From contig SFIE01000023.1 of NCBI GenBank assembly GCA_004555405.1, forward strand, positions 1 to 46,443: a DNA stretch of 46,443 bases. The letters are read 5' to 3'. Below, in pieces: positions 40,284-46,443 of the stretch (positions are counted from its first letter, which is position 1; every line of letters starts with the position of its first letter). Position numbers and translations under genes: made by a program. The DNA is from Subdoligranulum sp. Lineage in GTDB: Bacteria; Bacillota; Clostridia; Oscillospirales; Ruminococcaceae. The notes beneath the pieces are model-generated. The model was not told the DNA's origin. It saw only the letters and a list, made by a program, of their open reading frames with translations, and ran no database searches.

Positions 40284-40500
40284 GGCAACACCGCACAATT
40301 CCCGCCTGACGGCTTAAGCACCGCTCCAGCGGCTGCGGCACGGCATCTGCGTTGCCAAAATACTCGATAATGTCGGGTTGCGGTACCCGCATCGTGCTTC
40401 GGGAGCAAAAGCCCCTCGCACTCTGCGACCGCTGCCCCTGCTTCGGTTCGCTGTATGCTTGCTGTATCGACACGGGAAAATGTGCGGTATGGCATGGTGA
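40281..40500 (-). repeat. MITE-like repeat, copy 4, inside the phage module
   Basis: Starts TAAGGCAACACCGCACAATT and shares CCCGCCTGACGGCTTAAGC and CGAACCGAAGC-type blocks with copies 1 and 3 (same orientation as copy 1). The far end (GTGCGGTATGGCATGG) is diverged. It separates the capsid gene from the head-completion gene. Confidence 0.78.
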
Positions 40501-40501
40501 T

Positions 40502-40546
40502 AAAAACGCCCGCCCTTTGTGCAGAAAAAGGACGGGCGATTTTTAA
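40502..40546 (+). terminator. Hairpin after copy 4
   Basis: AAAAACGCCCGCCCTTT (40502-40518) and AAAGGACGGGCGATTTTT (40527-40545) pair with one mismatch, with a T-run. A terminator in the middle of a late phage operon is unusual and could lower expression of the tail genes. Confidence 0.7.
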
Positions 40547-40567
40547 AAAAGAGAGGAGGAAAGCTGT

Positions 40568-41167
40568 GTGACTTGGGGAGAATGCAAAGAGATCGCTCTG
40601 CGGAAAATGTTTGCTTCGGACGGCGGGCGGCTGGATGATTCAGATCCCGGCAATGCGGATTATATCGCAGCCATGCCCGCAGCCGCCAACGAAGCCATGG
40701 AACGAATTGTGAGCGAAGCGGGCAGACCCCTGCGGCAAAGTGTGGAGATCGAGTCGGAGGGCGCAGCTTATGTGGACATGGCCGATCATGCCATGGATTT
40801 TCGCAGCTTTGGCGGCACCCCGGAGGCGTATCTTGTAAAAGATAACGGCCTTGCGGTGCTGGAAACCGCAGCGCTGGGCAAAAGCGTTTTGCAGCTGCCG
40901 AAGGGCATTTCTGGCACAGTGCGGGTGTTTTATAATGCTGCGCCGGAGCACGTTACCCAGTATACAAAAGATGCCGAGGAAATGCCGCTTTCGGAGGAAT
41001 GCAATGTGCTGATCCCTTTATACATGGCAGGAGAGCTGTATAAGGACGATGATGTGAGCCTTGCCACAGTGTATATGAACGAATTTGAAAGCCGCCTTGG
41101 CTCGCTTGCGGCCAACGAGAACGGATATTGGGGCGGCAGCTTTACCAGCGTGACAGGGTGGTGGTGA
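40568..41167 (+). CDS. Phage head-tail connector/head completion protein
   Basis: The 199-residue product starts with TWGECKEIALRKMFASDGG and is helical at first (ANEAMERIVSEAGRPL) then beta-rich, matching the adaptor-type proteins that sit below the portal in short-tailed phages. The start is a GTG at 40568 with GAGAGGAGG before it. It ends one base before the hub gene. Assignment by order and general pattern. Confidence 0.65.
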   Translation: MTWGECKEIALRKMFASDGGRLDDSDPGNADYIAAMPAAANEAMERIVSEAGRPLRQSVEIESEGAAYVDMADHAMDFRSFGGTPEAYLVKDNGLAVLETAALGKSVLQLPKGISGTVRVFYNAAPEHVTQYTKDAEEMPLSEECNVLIPLYMAGELYKDDDVSLATVYMNEFESRLGSLAANENGYWGGSFTSVTGWW

Positions 41168-41168
41168 G

Positions 41169-43034
41169 ATGGCGGGAACAATTTTTTCCATTCCGGCGGG
41201 CCCTGCCAAAAGCCGCTTTGCGGTGGATGAATTCCGGGGCGTGAACTTTACGGACACCCCCGGCCTTGTGGATAAGACCCGCAGCCCGGACGCACCCAAT
41301 ATGATCCGCGATGTGCCCGGCAAGGTGCGCAAGTGCATGGGGTATGAGCGCATGGCCGAGTATGACGGGCGGATCAACGGATATCACGAGCGGCGCGGCG
41401 ATGCCGTGGGCCTGATCCACGCGGGCGGCAAGCTGTATAAAGGCGATACCGCCTTGTATGACGGCATGGCCGATGCCCGAAGCCGCAGCTGGCAGATGGG
41501 GGATAAGCTGTATATCCAGGACGGCAAGGCCCTTTTGGTGTATGACGGAACCCGGGTGAAAAAGGCCAGCGAGGGGGCGTATATCCCCACACTGACCATT
41601 GCCAAAAGCCCGGCGGGCGGCGGCGAGGAATACGAGGCGCTGAACCTTTTGCAGCCTGCGTTTCGGGAACTGTTTGCCGCAGACGGCACGGCGAAAAGCT
41701 ATCAGCTTTCGTTTGGCGGGCTGGACGGCACGGCGGTAAAATGCTGGCTGCTGGTGGGAGAAGGAAACTGGCAGGAGAAAAAAGAAGGCACGGATTTTTC
41801 GGTGAACCGCGCCACCGGCACGGTGACCTTTACGCAAGCACCCGGCAAAAGCCCCATTACCGGCGAGGACAATGTGAAAATTGAAGCCTGCCGCACGGTG
41901 CAGGGCTATGCCGAGCGCATCAACCGATGCACACTGGGCATTTTGTTTGGCGTGAACGGCAATGCCGACCGGCTGTTTGTGAGCGGAAACCCGGAGGGGG
42001 CGTATATCAACTATGACTGGTATTCCGGCCAGAACGACCCCACCTACTGGCCGGATACGGCCTATTCCACGGTGGGCGCGGCCAACAGCGCTGTGATGGG
42101 GTATACCGTGATCAACAATTATCTGGCTGCCATTAAGGATGACCGGGAGCCGGAGCGCAATATTGTGATCCGGCAGGGAAACCTTGTGGACAACGAACCG
42201 GCATTTCCGGTGTACAACACGCTGCAGGGCCCCGGTGCGGTGGCACCGTGGAGCAGCGCATATTTGAAAACCGAGCCGCTGTTTTTGACGAATCTGGGCG
42301 TGTATGCCGTGACCACAAGCGATATTTCGGGCGAAAAGTACAGCCAGAACCGCAGCTATTATCTGGACGGCAAGCTGCGCACAGAGCCCGGGCTGCAAAA
42401 TGCCTTTGGGTTTGTGTATAACGATCTGTACTGGCTGTGCATTAACGGCAGCGCGTATATCCTGGACGGTATGCAGCCGCTGAACACCGACCGCAGCGCA
42501 CCGTATTCCACCAGACAGTATGCGGGCTTTTACCGCACGAACCTGCCTGCCCGGGTGATGTGGGAAAAGGATGGACGGCTGTGGTTTGGCAGCGAAAACG
42601 GCAGGGTGTATCGCTTTTATGCCGACACGGCGGCCCCGGGCAGCTATAACGATGACGGAGAGGCCATTGATGCCTATTGGACGACCGGCTATATCTACGG
42701 CAGCGAGTTTGAGCGAAACAAGATCTTTCGGCGCATCAGTGTGCTGGTGGACAGCCTGCCCGTGAGCAGTGTGGAACTGCAGGCGCGGCGAAAGGGCGCA
42801 TGGGAAACCGTGTTCCGGGAAAGCGTGGGCACACGATATCGCTCGTGGATGCATACGGCGTGGAGCAAGTGGACATGGCGCACGGACGAAACGCCCAAAA
42901 CGCTGGCGCGCAAGGCCAAGATCAAAAAAGCCGACAAGGCGCAGTATCGCTTTCGCAATGCAGAGCTGAACGAGCCCTTCGGCATTCTGCAGTATGCCTG
43001 TGAATACACCACCGGCAGCTATCATAAGGGGTGA
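41169..43034 (+). CDS. Podovirus-like tail hub/stabilisation protein
   Basis: The 621-residue protein is beta-rich with repeated short YxxDGxx segments (LYKGDTALYDGM, LYIQDGKALLVYDG, YWLCINGSAYILDGM), as in the beta-propeller hub or tubular tail proteins of T7/P22-type phages. The N-terminal FAVDEFRGVNFTDTPGLVD is typical of such proteins in Clostridial prophages. No tape-measure protein follows. Function is inferred from order and repeats. Confidence 0.7.
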   Translation: MAGTIFSIPAGPAKSRFAVDEFRGVNFTDTPGLVDKTRSPDAPNMIRDVPGKVRKCMGYERMAEYDGRINGYHERRGDAVGLIHAGGKLYKGDTALYDGMADARSRSWQMGDKLYIQDGKALLVYDGTRVKKASEGAYIPTLTIAKSPAGGGEEYEALNLLQPAFRELFAADGTAKSYQLSFGGLDGTAVKCWLLVGEGNWQEKKEGTDFSVNRATGTVTFTQAPGKSPITGEDNVKIEACRTVQGYAERINRCTLGILFGVNGNADRLFVSGNPEGAYINYDWYSGQNDPTYWPDTAYSTVGAANSAVMGYTVINNYLAAIKDDREPERNIVIRQGNLVDNEPAFPVYNTLQGPGAVAPWSSAYLKTEPLFLTNLGVYAVTTSDISGEKYSQNRSYYLDGKLRTEPGLQNAFGFVYNDLYWLCINGSAYILDGMQPLNTDRSAPYSTRQYAGFYRTNLPARVMWEKDGRLWFGSENGRVYRFYADTAAPGSYNDDGEAIDAYWTTGYIYGSEFERNKIFRRISVLVDSLPVSSVELQARRKGAWETVFRESVGTRYRSWMHTAWSKWTWRTDETPKTLARKAKIKKADKAQYRFRNAELNEPFGILQYACEYTTGSYHKG

Positions 43035-43038
43035 GAAT

Positions 43039-43689
43039 ATGGCAATACAGGAACAGATCAGCAAGCTGGAAGCGGGCAGCGCCAGCTATGCGGAGAAAAC
43101 CACCGTGGTGGGCCAACCGGATGTGCCGGGGCTTTCCACACGGGAAATGCAAGAAAGCGTGGAGTATATGCCGCGAAACCTGCTGCTGCCCAAGCTGAAT
43201 GAGGTGGTGGGCGCTGTGAACCAGTGCTACACCAAGGCAGAGGCTGACAAGGCCATTGCGGGAAAAGTGACCGAGATCGGCGCAGGCGATATGGCACAGG
43301 CTGTGTATGACCCGAACGAAGAGGGACTGAATTTTACCGATCTGCGCACGGCCATGCGGCAGGTGGCAGTGCTGCAAACAGATGTGGGAAATTTAAAGTG
43401 TGTTACGGTGAATTTGCCAGCCTCCGGCTGGAGCGACAGCGCACCATACACCCAGACCGTGAGCGTTTCCGGCATGACGGCAGACTGGGCGCCGGGCGGC
43501 GCTTTGTGCAAGCCGGTTGTCAACGGAGACGGTTCACTGAATGTGGCTGAGAGTATGGCAGTGCTGGAACAAATGTCGTATGTGAAATTCCTTGAAACCG
43601 GCAACGGAACTGTGAAAGCCTACTGCCCCTATGTGAAGCCGACACGGAATATCCAGATGCGCCTGCCCGGCACAGTAGAAAAGGGGTGA
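43039..43689 (+). CDS. Phage tail-fibre/baseplate-type protein A
   Basis: The 216-residue product has a helical start, a heptad-like middle (YTKAEADKAIAGKV) and a C-terminal beta domain beginning LPASGWSDSAPYTQTV that recurs in the fibre gene at 44027. AAGGGGTGA precedes the ATG at 43039, which is preferred to the earlier ATG at 42994 overlapping the hub gene. Probably a short fibre subunit or receptor-contact protein. Confidence 0.6.
   Translation: MAIQEQISKLEAGSASYAEKTTVVGQPDVPGLSTREMQESVEYMPRNLLLPKLNEVVGAVNQCYTKAEADKAIAGKVTEIGAGDMAQAVYDPNEEGLNFTDLRTAMRQVAVLQTDVGNLKCVTVNLPASGWSDSAPYTQTVSVSGMTADWAPGGALCKPVVNGDGSLNVAESMAVLEQMSYVKFLETGNGTVKAYCPYVKPTRNIQMRLPGTVEKG
43414..43496 (+). repeat. Fibre domain repeat, unit 1
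   Basis: 83 bases encoding LPASGWSDSAPYTQTVSVSG and the next few residues; about 85-90 percent identical by eye to 44966-45048, same phase and length. A target for recombination between fibre genes. Confidence 0.8.
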
Positions 43690-43693
43690 TGAT

Positions 43694-44017
43694 ATGGCGT
43701 TGATTGCACTGAATAGTGAAGCGCAGAAGAAAATGTATCCTTGTTATACATGGAGCGGCCCGTATCATGATCACTCTGAAAAAAGTTTCAGCATAAGAGA
43801 TATTGTGAAAAACTACAGGATGGTGACGATCGATGACTTTTACTTCGGGCACAGTGTGAGTTCCCAGATCGGCGGCGACAGCGGCACGCACAATGTGATT
43901 ATGACCCTGCAGGTGACATCTTATGATCCGAGTACGGGTGTTGCAAAGATCATCAATTCTGGCGGCACAGGAAACTGCGGTATATCGGGCGCTACGGTGT
44001 ATGTATATGCGTATTGA
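43694..44017 (+). CDS. Small phage tail-cassette protein
   Basis: The 107-residue product starts MALIALNSEAQKK, like the openings of the two later small proteins (MSATAFN, MAVTAFN), and is beta-rich with a Gly-rich end. Lower GC than the head genes. It may be a fibre tip or chaperone-type protein. Function unknown. Confidence 0.6.
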   Translation: MALIALNSEAQKKMYPCYTWSGPYHDHSEKSFSIRDIVKNYRMVTIDDFYFGHSVSSQIGGDSGTHNVIMTLQVTSYDPSTGVAKIINSGGTGNCGISGATVYVYAY

Positions 44018-44026
44018 GGTGGAAAG

Positions 44027-45178
44027 ATGGAAAAAAATATACATGAAGTTACCCTTACGAAATACGCTGCCAAGGCCGGTGTAATCAAATTTGGCACATG
44101 GGGTTCCAGGGGGATCGAACAGCTGCACATTACCGCGCTGCCGCCATGGAACGAAGCAGCGGTGATCACCGTTACTTTTTTGAACGGACGGGTGCAGAGC
44201 GAACCGCAGGTGTTCCAGGAAAGCATGACCATTGATGTGCCGCAGGCTGCAACCAGTGCTGCCACGAAAAGCCGCGCAAGCTGCAAGATGGTGTTTAAGG
44301 GCATCGATCAGAGCGGTGCTGTGGTGTATTCGACCGACCTTCCGTATACCGTTTTGAACAGAACGGATATTGATGGCGCGGAGTATGACCCCGGGAAAAA
44401 CGCCTTTGAACAGTATATCCAGCAGGTTGGCGCGTACCGTGACACGGCGCTGAATGCCGCAAACAGCGCAAGAAACAGCGAACTGTCCGCAGAAGAATAC
44501 GCGGATTCTGCCAAAGCGGCTGACGGCGAGGCCAGAAAATCGGCAGAATCAGCCGCTGCAAGCGCTGCAGGCATTGCAGAAAGTGAAAAACGCGCAGCGG
44601 CCAGTGCGGCCAGTGCGGCCGGTAGTGCGGCAAGTGCCGAGGAAACACGCAAACAGGTGGAAAAGATCGCTGCCGGTGTTGCGAAAGGCAACATGAGCGT
44701 TTCTGATTATGACAATGATGGAGCTGTCAAGGCGGCAGGCGGCATGAAAGCCTATACAAAAGCCCAGACCGATGTGCTGGCAGCGGATATCACAAAGGCG
44801 AACAACCGCATTGCCGAGGTAAAAACCACGGCAGATGCGGCAGCGGCGCAAGCGGAAAAGAACAAGACGGATTTAGCCGAAACAAACCATACGCTTGCGA
44901 ATGTGCAGACCAGCCTCGGCGGCCTGGCTGCAGATGTGGACAATCTAAAATATGTGCTTGTGTCGCTGCCCGCCTCCGGTTGGAGCGGCAGCGCACCCTA
45001 CACCCAGACCGTGAGTGTATCCGGCATGACGGAGGACTGGGTGCCGGGCGTGCCGAGCCTTGCATTTTACGGGAATGTAGATGTTACCGAGCTGATCACA
45101 AAAACCGAGGCGCTGGGCTGCATTAAGATGATCACCAGTGCGGCGGGTATGCGGGTGCCGGGGCAGATCGAGAGGTGA
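44027..45178 (+). CDS. Phage tail-fibre/baseplate upper protein B
   Basis: The 383-residue protein has a beta-rich N-terminal domain (about 1-110, resembling BppU-type baseplate proteins), an Ala/Ser/Glu-rich coiled-coil shaft (about 135-300, AASAASAAGSAASAEETRKQ), and the same C-terminal LPASGW domain as protein A. This is the build of a trimeric receptor-binding fibre. GGTGGAAAG precedes the ATG. Confidence 0.68.
   Translation: MEKNIHEVTLTKYAAKAGVIKFGTWGSRGIEQLHITALPPWNEAAVITVTFLNGRVQSEPQVFQESMTIDVPQAATSAATKSRASCKMVFKGIDQSGAVVYSTDLPYTVLNRTDIDGAEYDPGKNAFEQYIQQVGAYRDTALNAANSARNSELSAEEYADSAKAADGEARKSAESAAASAAGIAESEKRAAASAASAAGSAASAEETRKQVEKIAAGVAKGNMSVSDYDNDGAVKAAGGMKAYTKAQTDVLAADITKANNRIAEVKTTADAAAAQAEKNKTDLAETNHTLANVQTSLGGLAADVDNLKYVLVSLPASGWSGSAPYTQTVSVSGMTEDWVPGVPSLAFYGNVDVTELITKTEALGCIKMITSAAGMRVPGQIER
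44966..45048 (+). repeat. Fibre domain repeat, unit 2
   Basis: Second copy of the 83-base stretch at 43414-43496, encoding LPASGWSGSAPYTQTV and following residues; changes are mostly synonymous. Confidence 0.8.
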
Positions 45179-45182
45179 TGAT

Positions 45183-45530
45183 ATGAGTGCAACTGCGTTT
45201 AATATGGGCGCTACGGCGGGTAAAGTGCTGATCGATATGAGTACAGGGCGCGATTTGGGGGGCACGGGCCGCGAGGAGGTTATGGAATACAGCTAGACAG
45301 CGCCTACAAAATGTAGTGTGTTCACGTTCGCAAGTACCTATTCACCGAAAGACACCACAACAAAAGTTGTTGTCAACTGGCAGAAGATTGATCCACAGGT
45401 GTTGGATAGAAATAGCAATTATTCACACCTTGCGGCAGCTTTTACCGCAAGAAGCGGTGACAGAATCACTATATACACAGACCGAGGCAGGAATTCTCAA
45501 AGTCTTTATTTATACGCTATCACTATATAG
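45183..45530 (+). pseudogene. Small tail-cassette gene interrupted by in-frame TAG
   Basis: From the ATG at 45183 (after GAGGTGATGAT) the frame reads MSATAFNMGATAGKVLID on to VMEYS, meets TAG at 45294-45296, and continues without shift (TAPTKCSVFTFASTYSPK...) to a TAG at 45528. The whole spans 115 codons, close to the 121-residue neighbour that begins MAVTAFNFG, so it is one ancestral gene with a nonsense codon. A GTG at 45318 could restart the second part, but lacks a good site. Either a broken gene or a read-through/suppressed amber. Confidence 0.65.
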
Positions 45531-45542
45531 GAGGCGAAAAAA

Positions 45543-45908
45543 ATGGCTGTAACTGCTTTTAATTTTGGGTGGGGTAAGCTGAAAATAAAAGATTATATTT
45601 CCGGAAAATTTCAAAGCGGAGCTTGGACTGGAAGTGTAAACAGGACGATTCCGGTTGACGGAACACTGATTATGGTGCGTGTTCTTTCGCACGGAAGTAC
45701 CAAAGATGACACGCTTACTGTTAAAAATCAGACAGTGCCGAAATTTGATGGAGTAATAGGTGGCTACAACGATTCAGGGAGCGGCTACTACTTTTATTTG
45801 TTCGAGCCGACCAAAGTAAAGGCTGGTGATAATCTTGTGCTGAAACGCTCGACTGGTTCAGGATCATCGATTGCAAGAGACGGCTTATATATCGGCATTA
45901 TCGTATAA
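45543..45908 (+). CDS. Small tail-cassette protein, intact paralogue
   Basis: The 121-residue, AT-rich gene encodes a beta-rich protein (MAVTAFNFGWGKLKI start; GGYNDSGSGYYFYLFEP in the second half). Similar opening and length to the interrupted gene before it. AGGAGGCG precedes the ATG. Probably a fibre-tip or cell-contact protein; codon use differs clearly from the head genes. Confidence 0.65.
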   Translation: MAVTAFNFGWGKLKIKDYISGKFQSGAWTGSVNRTIPVDGTLIMVRVLSHGSTKDDTLTVKNQTVPKFDGVIGGYNDSGSGYYFYLFEPTKVKAGDNLVLKRSTGSGSSIARDGLYIGIIV

Positions 45909-45917
45909 GGAGCAACA

Positions 45918-46265
45918 ATGATATATTATAGCGAAACCGGCGAGCGTTTGCCCGCCGAAGAAATCGATTTGGAAAAAGGCTATCTGGTAGACCGGGAAAC
46001 GGTACACCATGAAGCCGAAACCCACACGGCCAGCAAAACGCTGCCGGGCGGCGTTTTGCTGACTTGGCAGCAGCTGGACAAGCCCGCCTACGATGAGATT
46101 GTAAGCCAGACCTATATCAAGCACGCCGATCACCCCACCCGCGAGGACGAGATCGAGACGGCGCTCACCGAGCTGGCGGGCATGATCGCGGATAATGCTG
46201 CCCGGCTGGACGAGCAGGAAGCCGCGCTGGTGGATGTGGCTGCGGTGGCAGCCGGAAAGGAGTAA
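45918..46265 (+). CDS. Phage protein of the late tail/lysis junction
   Basis: The 115-residue product, MIYYSETGERLPAEEIDLEK onward, ends in a helix (LTELAGMIADNAARLDEQEAAL). Such small proteins lie between fibre and lysis genes in many Firmicute prophages. TAAGGAG precedes the ATG. Function unknown. Confidence 0.65.
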   Translation: MIYYSETGERLPAEEIDLEKGYLVDRETVHHEAETHTASKTLPGGVLLTWQQLDKPAYDEIVSQTYIKHADHPTREDEIETALTELAGMIADNAARLDEQEAALVDVAAVAAGKE

Positions 46266-46268
46266 GCA

Positions 46269-46382
46269 ATGGCAAAAATTTATGTGCGGCGCATCAAGGA
46301 GGGGCTGATGGCACTGGAGGATGTGCCTATGCTGTGGCGCGAGAAGGTGCGGCAGTTGCTGGAACAGGGGGCTGGCGCATGA
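46269..46382 (+). CDS. CD1375-like small phage protein
   Basis: The 37-residue product MAKIYVRRIKEGLMALEDVP (first 20 residues) continues to a short basic-acidic helix ending LLEQGAGA. It matches the general form MAKxYxxxIxxGxxxxxDVPxxxRxxVxxLL of small proteins ahead of phage endolysins (CD1375 type). It overlaps the next start (ATGA). Role unknown. Confidence 0.7.
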   Translation: MAKIYVRRIKEGLMALEDVPMLWREKVRQLLEQGAGA

Positions 46383-46443
46383 CCTATGGCATCGATGTGA
46401 GCAAGCACCAAGGCATGATCGATTGGAGCAAGGTGAAAACGGA
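46379..46443 (+). CDS. GH25 endolysin, N-terminal part (cut by window end)
   Basis: Only 21 residues are in the window, MTYGIDVSKHQGMIDWSKVK and one more, but they match the start of GH25 muramidases exactly: the catalytic Asp lies in GIDVSKHQG, and IDWxKVK follows. Its place after the tail genes marks it as the phage lysin. Confidence 0.85.
   Translation, partial: MTYGIDVSKHQGMIDWSKVKT

Larger units (their letters stand above)
34352..46443 (+). mobile_element. Prophage virion module, podovirus-like order, right end outside window
   Basis: All genes from 34352 run the same way and follow the packaging-head-tail order of short-tailed phages: terminase, P22-like portal, scaffold, decoration, capsid, head completion, tail hub, tail-fibre cassette, CD1375-like, endolysin. 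No tape-measure, sheath or tail-tube gene is present, which argues against a long-tailed phage. No integrase, repressor or attachment repeat is in the window. Base composition falls markedly towards AT in the fibre cassette (43690-45910), pointing to mosaic acquisition. Two repeat copies within or next to it show it has lived in the host long enough to be invaded. Confidence 0.85.

Noticed and set aside
33455..46443. Integrase or attachment site for the prophage
   Set aside because: No recombinase gene or flanking direct repeat could be recognised. The right end is outside the window.

Overview
The window looks like a chromosomal segment of a GC-rich, anaerobic, spore-forming member of the Clostridia, most likely from the Oscillospiraceae/Ruminococcaceae of the gut. 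The reasons are gene content: a glycyl-radical enzyme with its activase, dipicolinate synthase (DpaA/DpaB, spore-specific), IreB, NiaR, YdbC, a NifU-like/GGGtGRT pair and single-subunit AspRS/HisRS. This is inference from gene families; no rRNA is present to place it further. Vegetative promoters are recognisable and uniform: a TTGCAA/TTGCCA-type -35, a spacer of 16-18, then TATAAT.

Layout. 1-420: intergenic repeats with a conserved hairpin. 591-2941: yjjI-yjjW glycyl-radical operon. 3031-4679: Rrf2-type regulator divergent from cysK. 4757-7389: Y-family polymerase with a small upstream protein, then a TSUP permease. 7719-8945: diaminopropionate ammonia-lyase. 9223-10825: niaR overlapping a membrane HExxH protein. 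10969-13095: membrane-anchored GH25 lysozyme with a long Pro/Thr linker. 13194-14426: ireB divergent from acpS, then an antitoxin-less mazF. 14714-17615: murC divergent from dpaA-dpaB. 17659-23025: Wzy-like membrane protein (minus), then murA, ftsZ and a coiled-coil DivIVA-like protein. 23089-25962: ydbC-HD operon divergent from aspS. 26062-29241: hisS-sseB-DUF4349 on the minus strand. 29468-33454: MFS permease, NifU-like/GGGtGRT operon, aromatic-acid-exporter-like protein. From about 34352 to the right edge lies a phage virion module of short-tailed (podovirus-like) plan: terminase, portal, scaffold, decoration protein, capsid, head completion, tail hub, tail-fibre cassette, CD1375-like protein and a GH25 endolysin cut by the window end. 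No integrase or attachment site is visible, so the prophage's limits and activity are unknown.

The host half is rich in cell-wall and division functions (murA, murC, ftsZ, the coiled-coil protein, lysozyme, ireB), in tRNA charging and in sporulation. The most distinctive non-coding feature is a dispersed MITE-like repeat family with about 20-bp terminal inverted repeats ending in TTAGGGCAATACCGC / GCGGTATTGCCCTAA. It has four copies here: after mazF, inside the 3' end of sseB (replacing its native stop), just upstream of the prophage terminase region, and between the phage capsid and head-completion genes. At three copies a host or phage gene ends in or at the repeat edge.

Other points for a second look are the uncharacterised NifU-like/GGGtGRT pair, the unassigned YjjI radical enzyme, an in-frame amber codon in a phage tail gene, a zinc-ribbon insertion in the portal protein, and several promoters whose -10 box sits in or beside a long palindrome.
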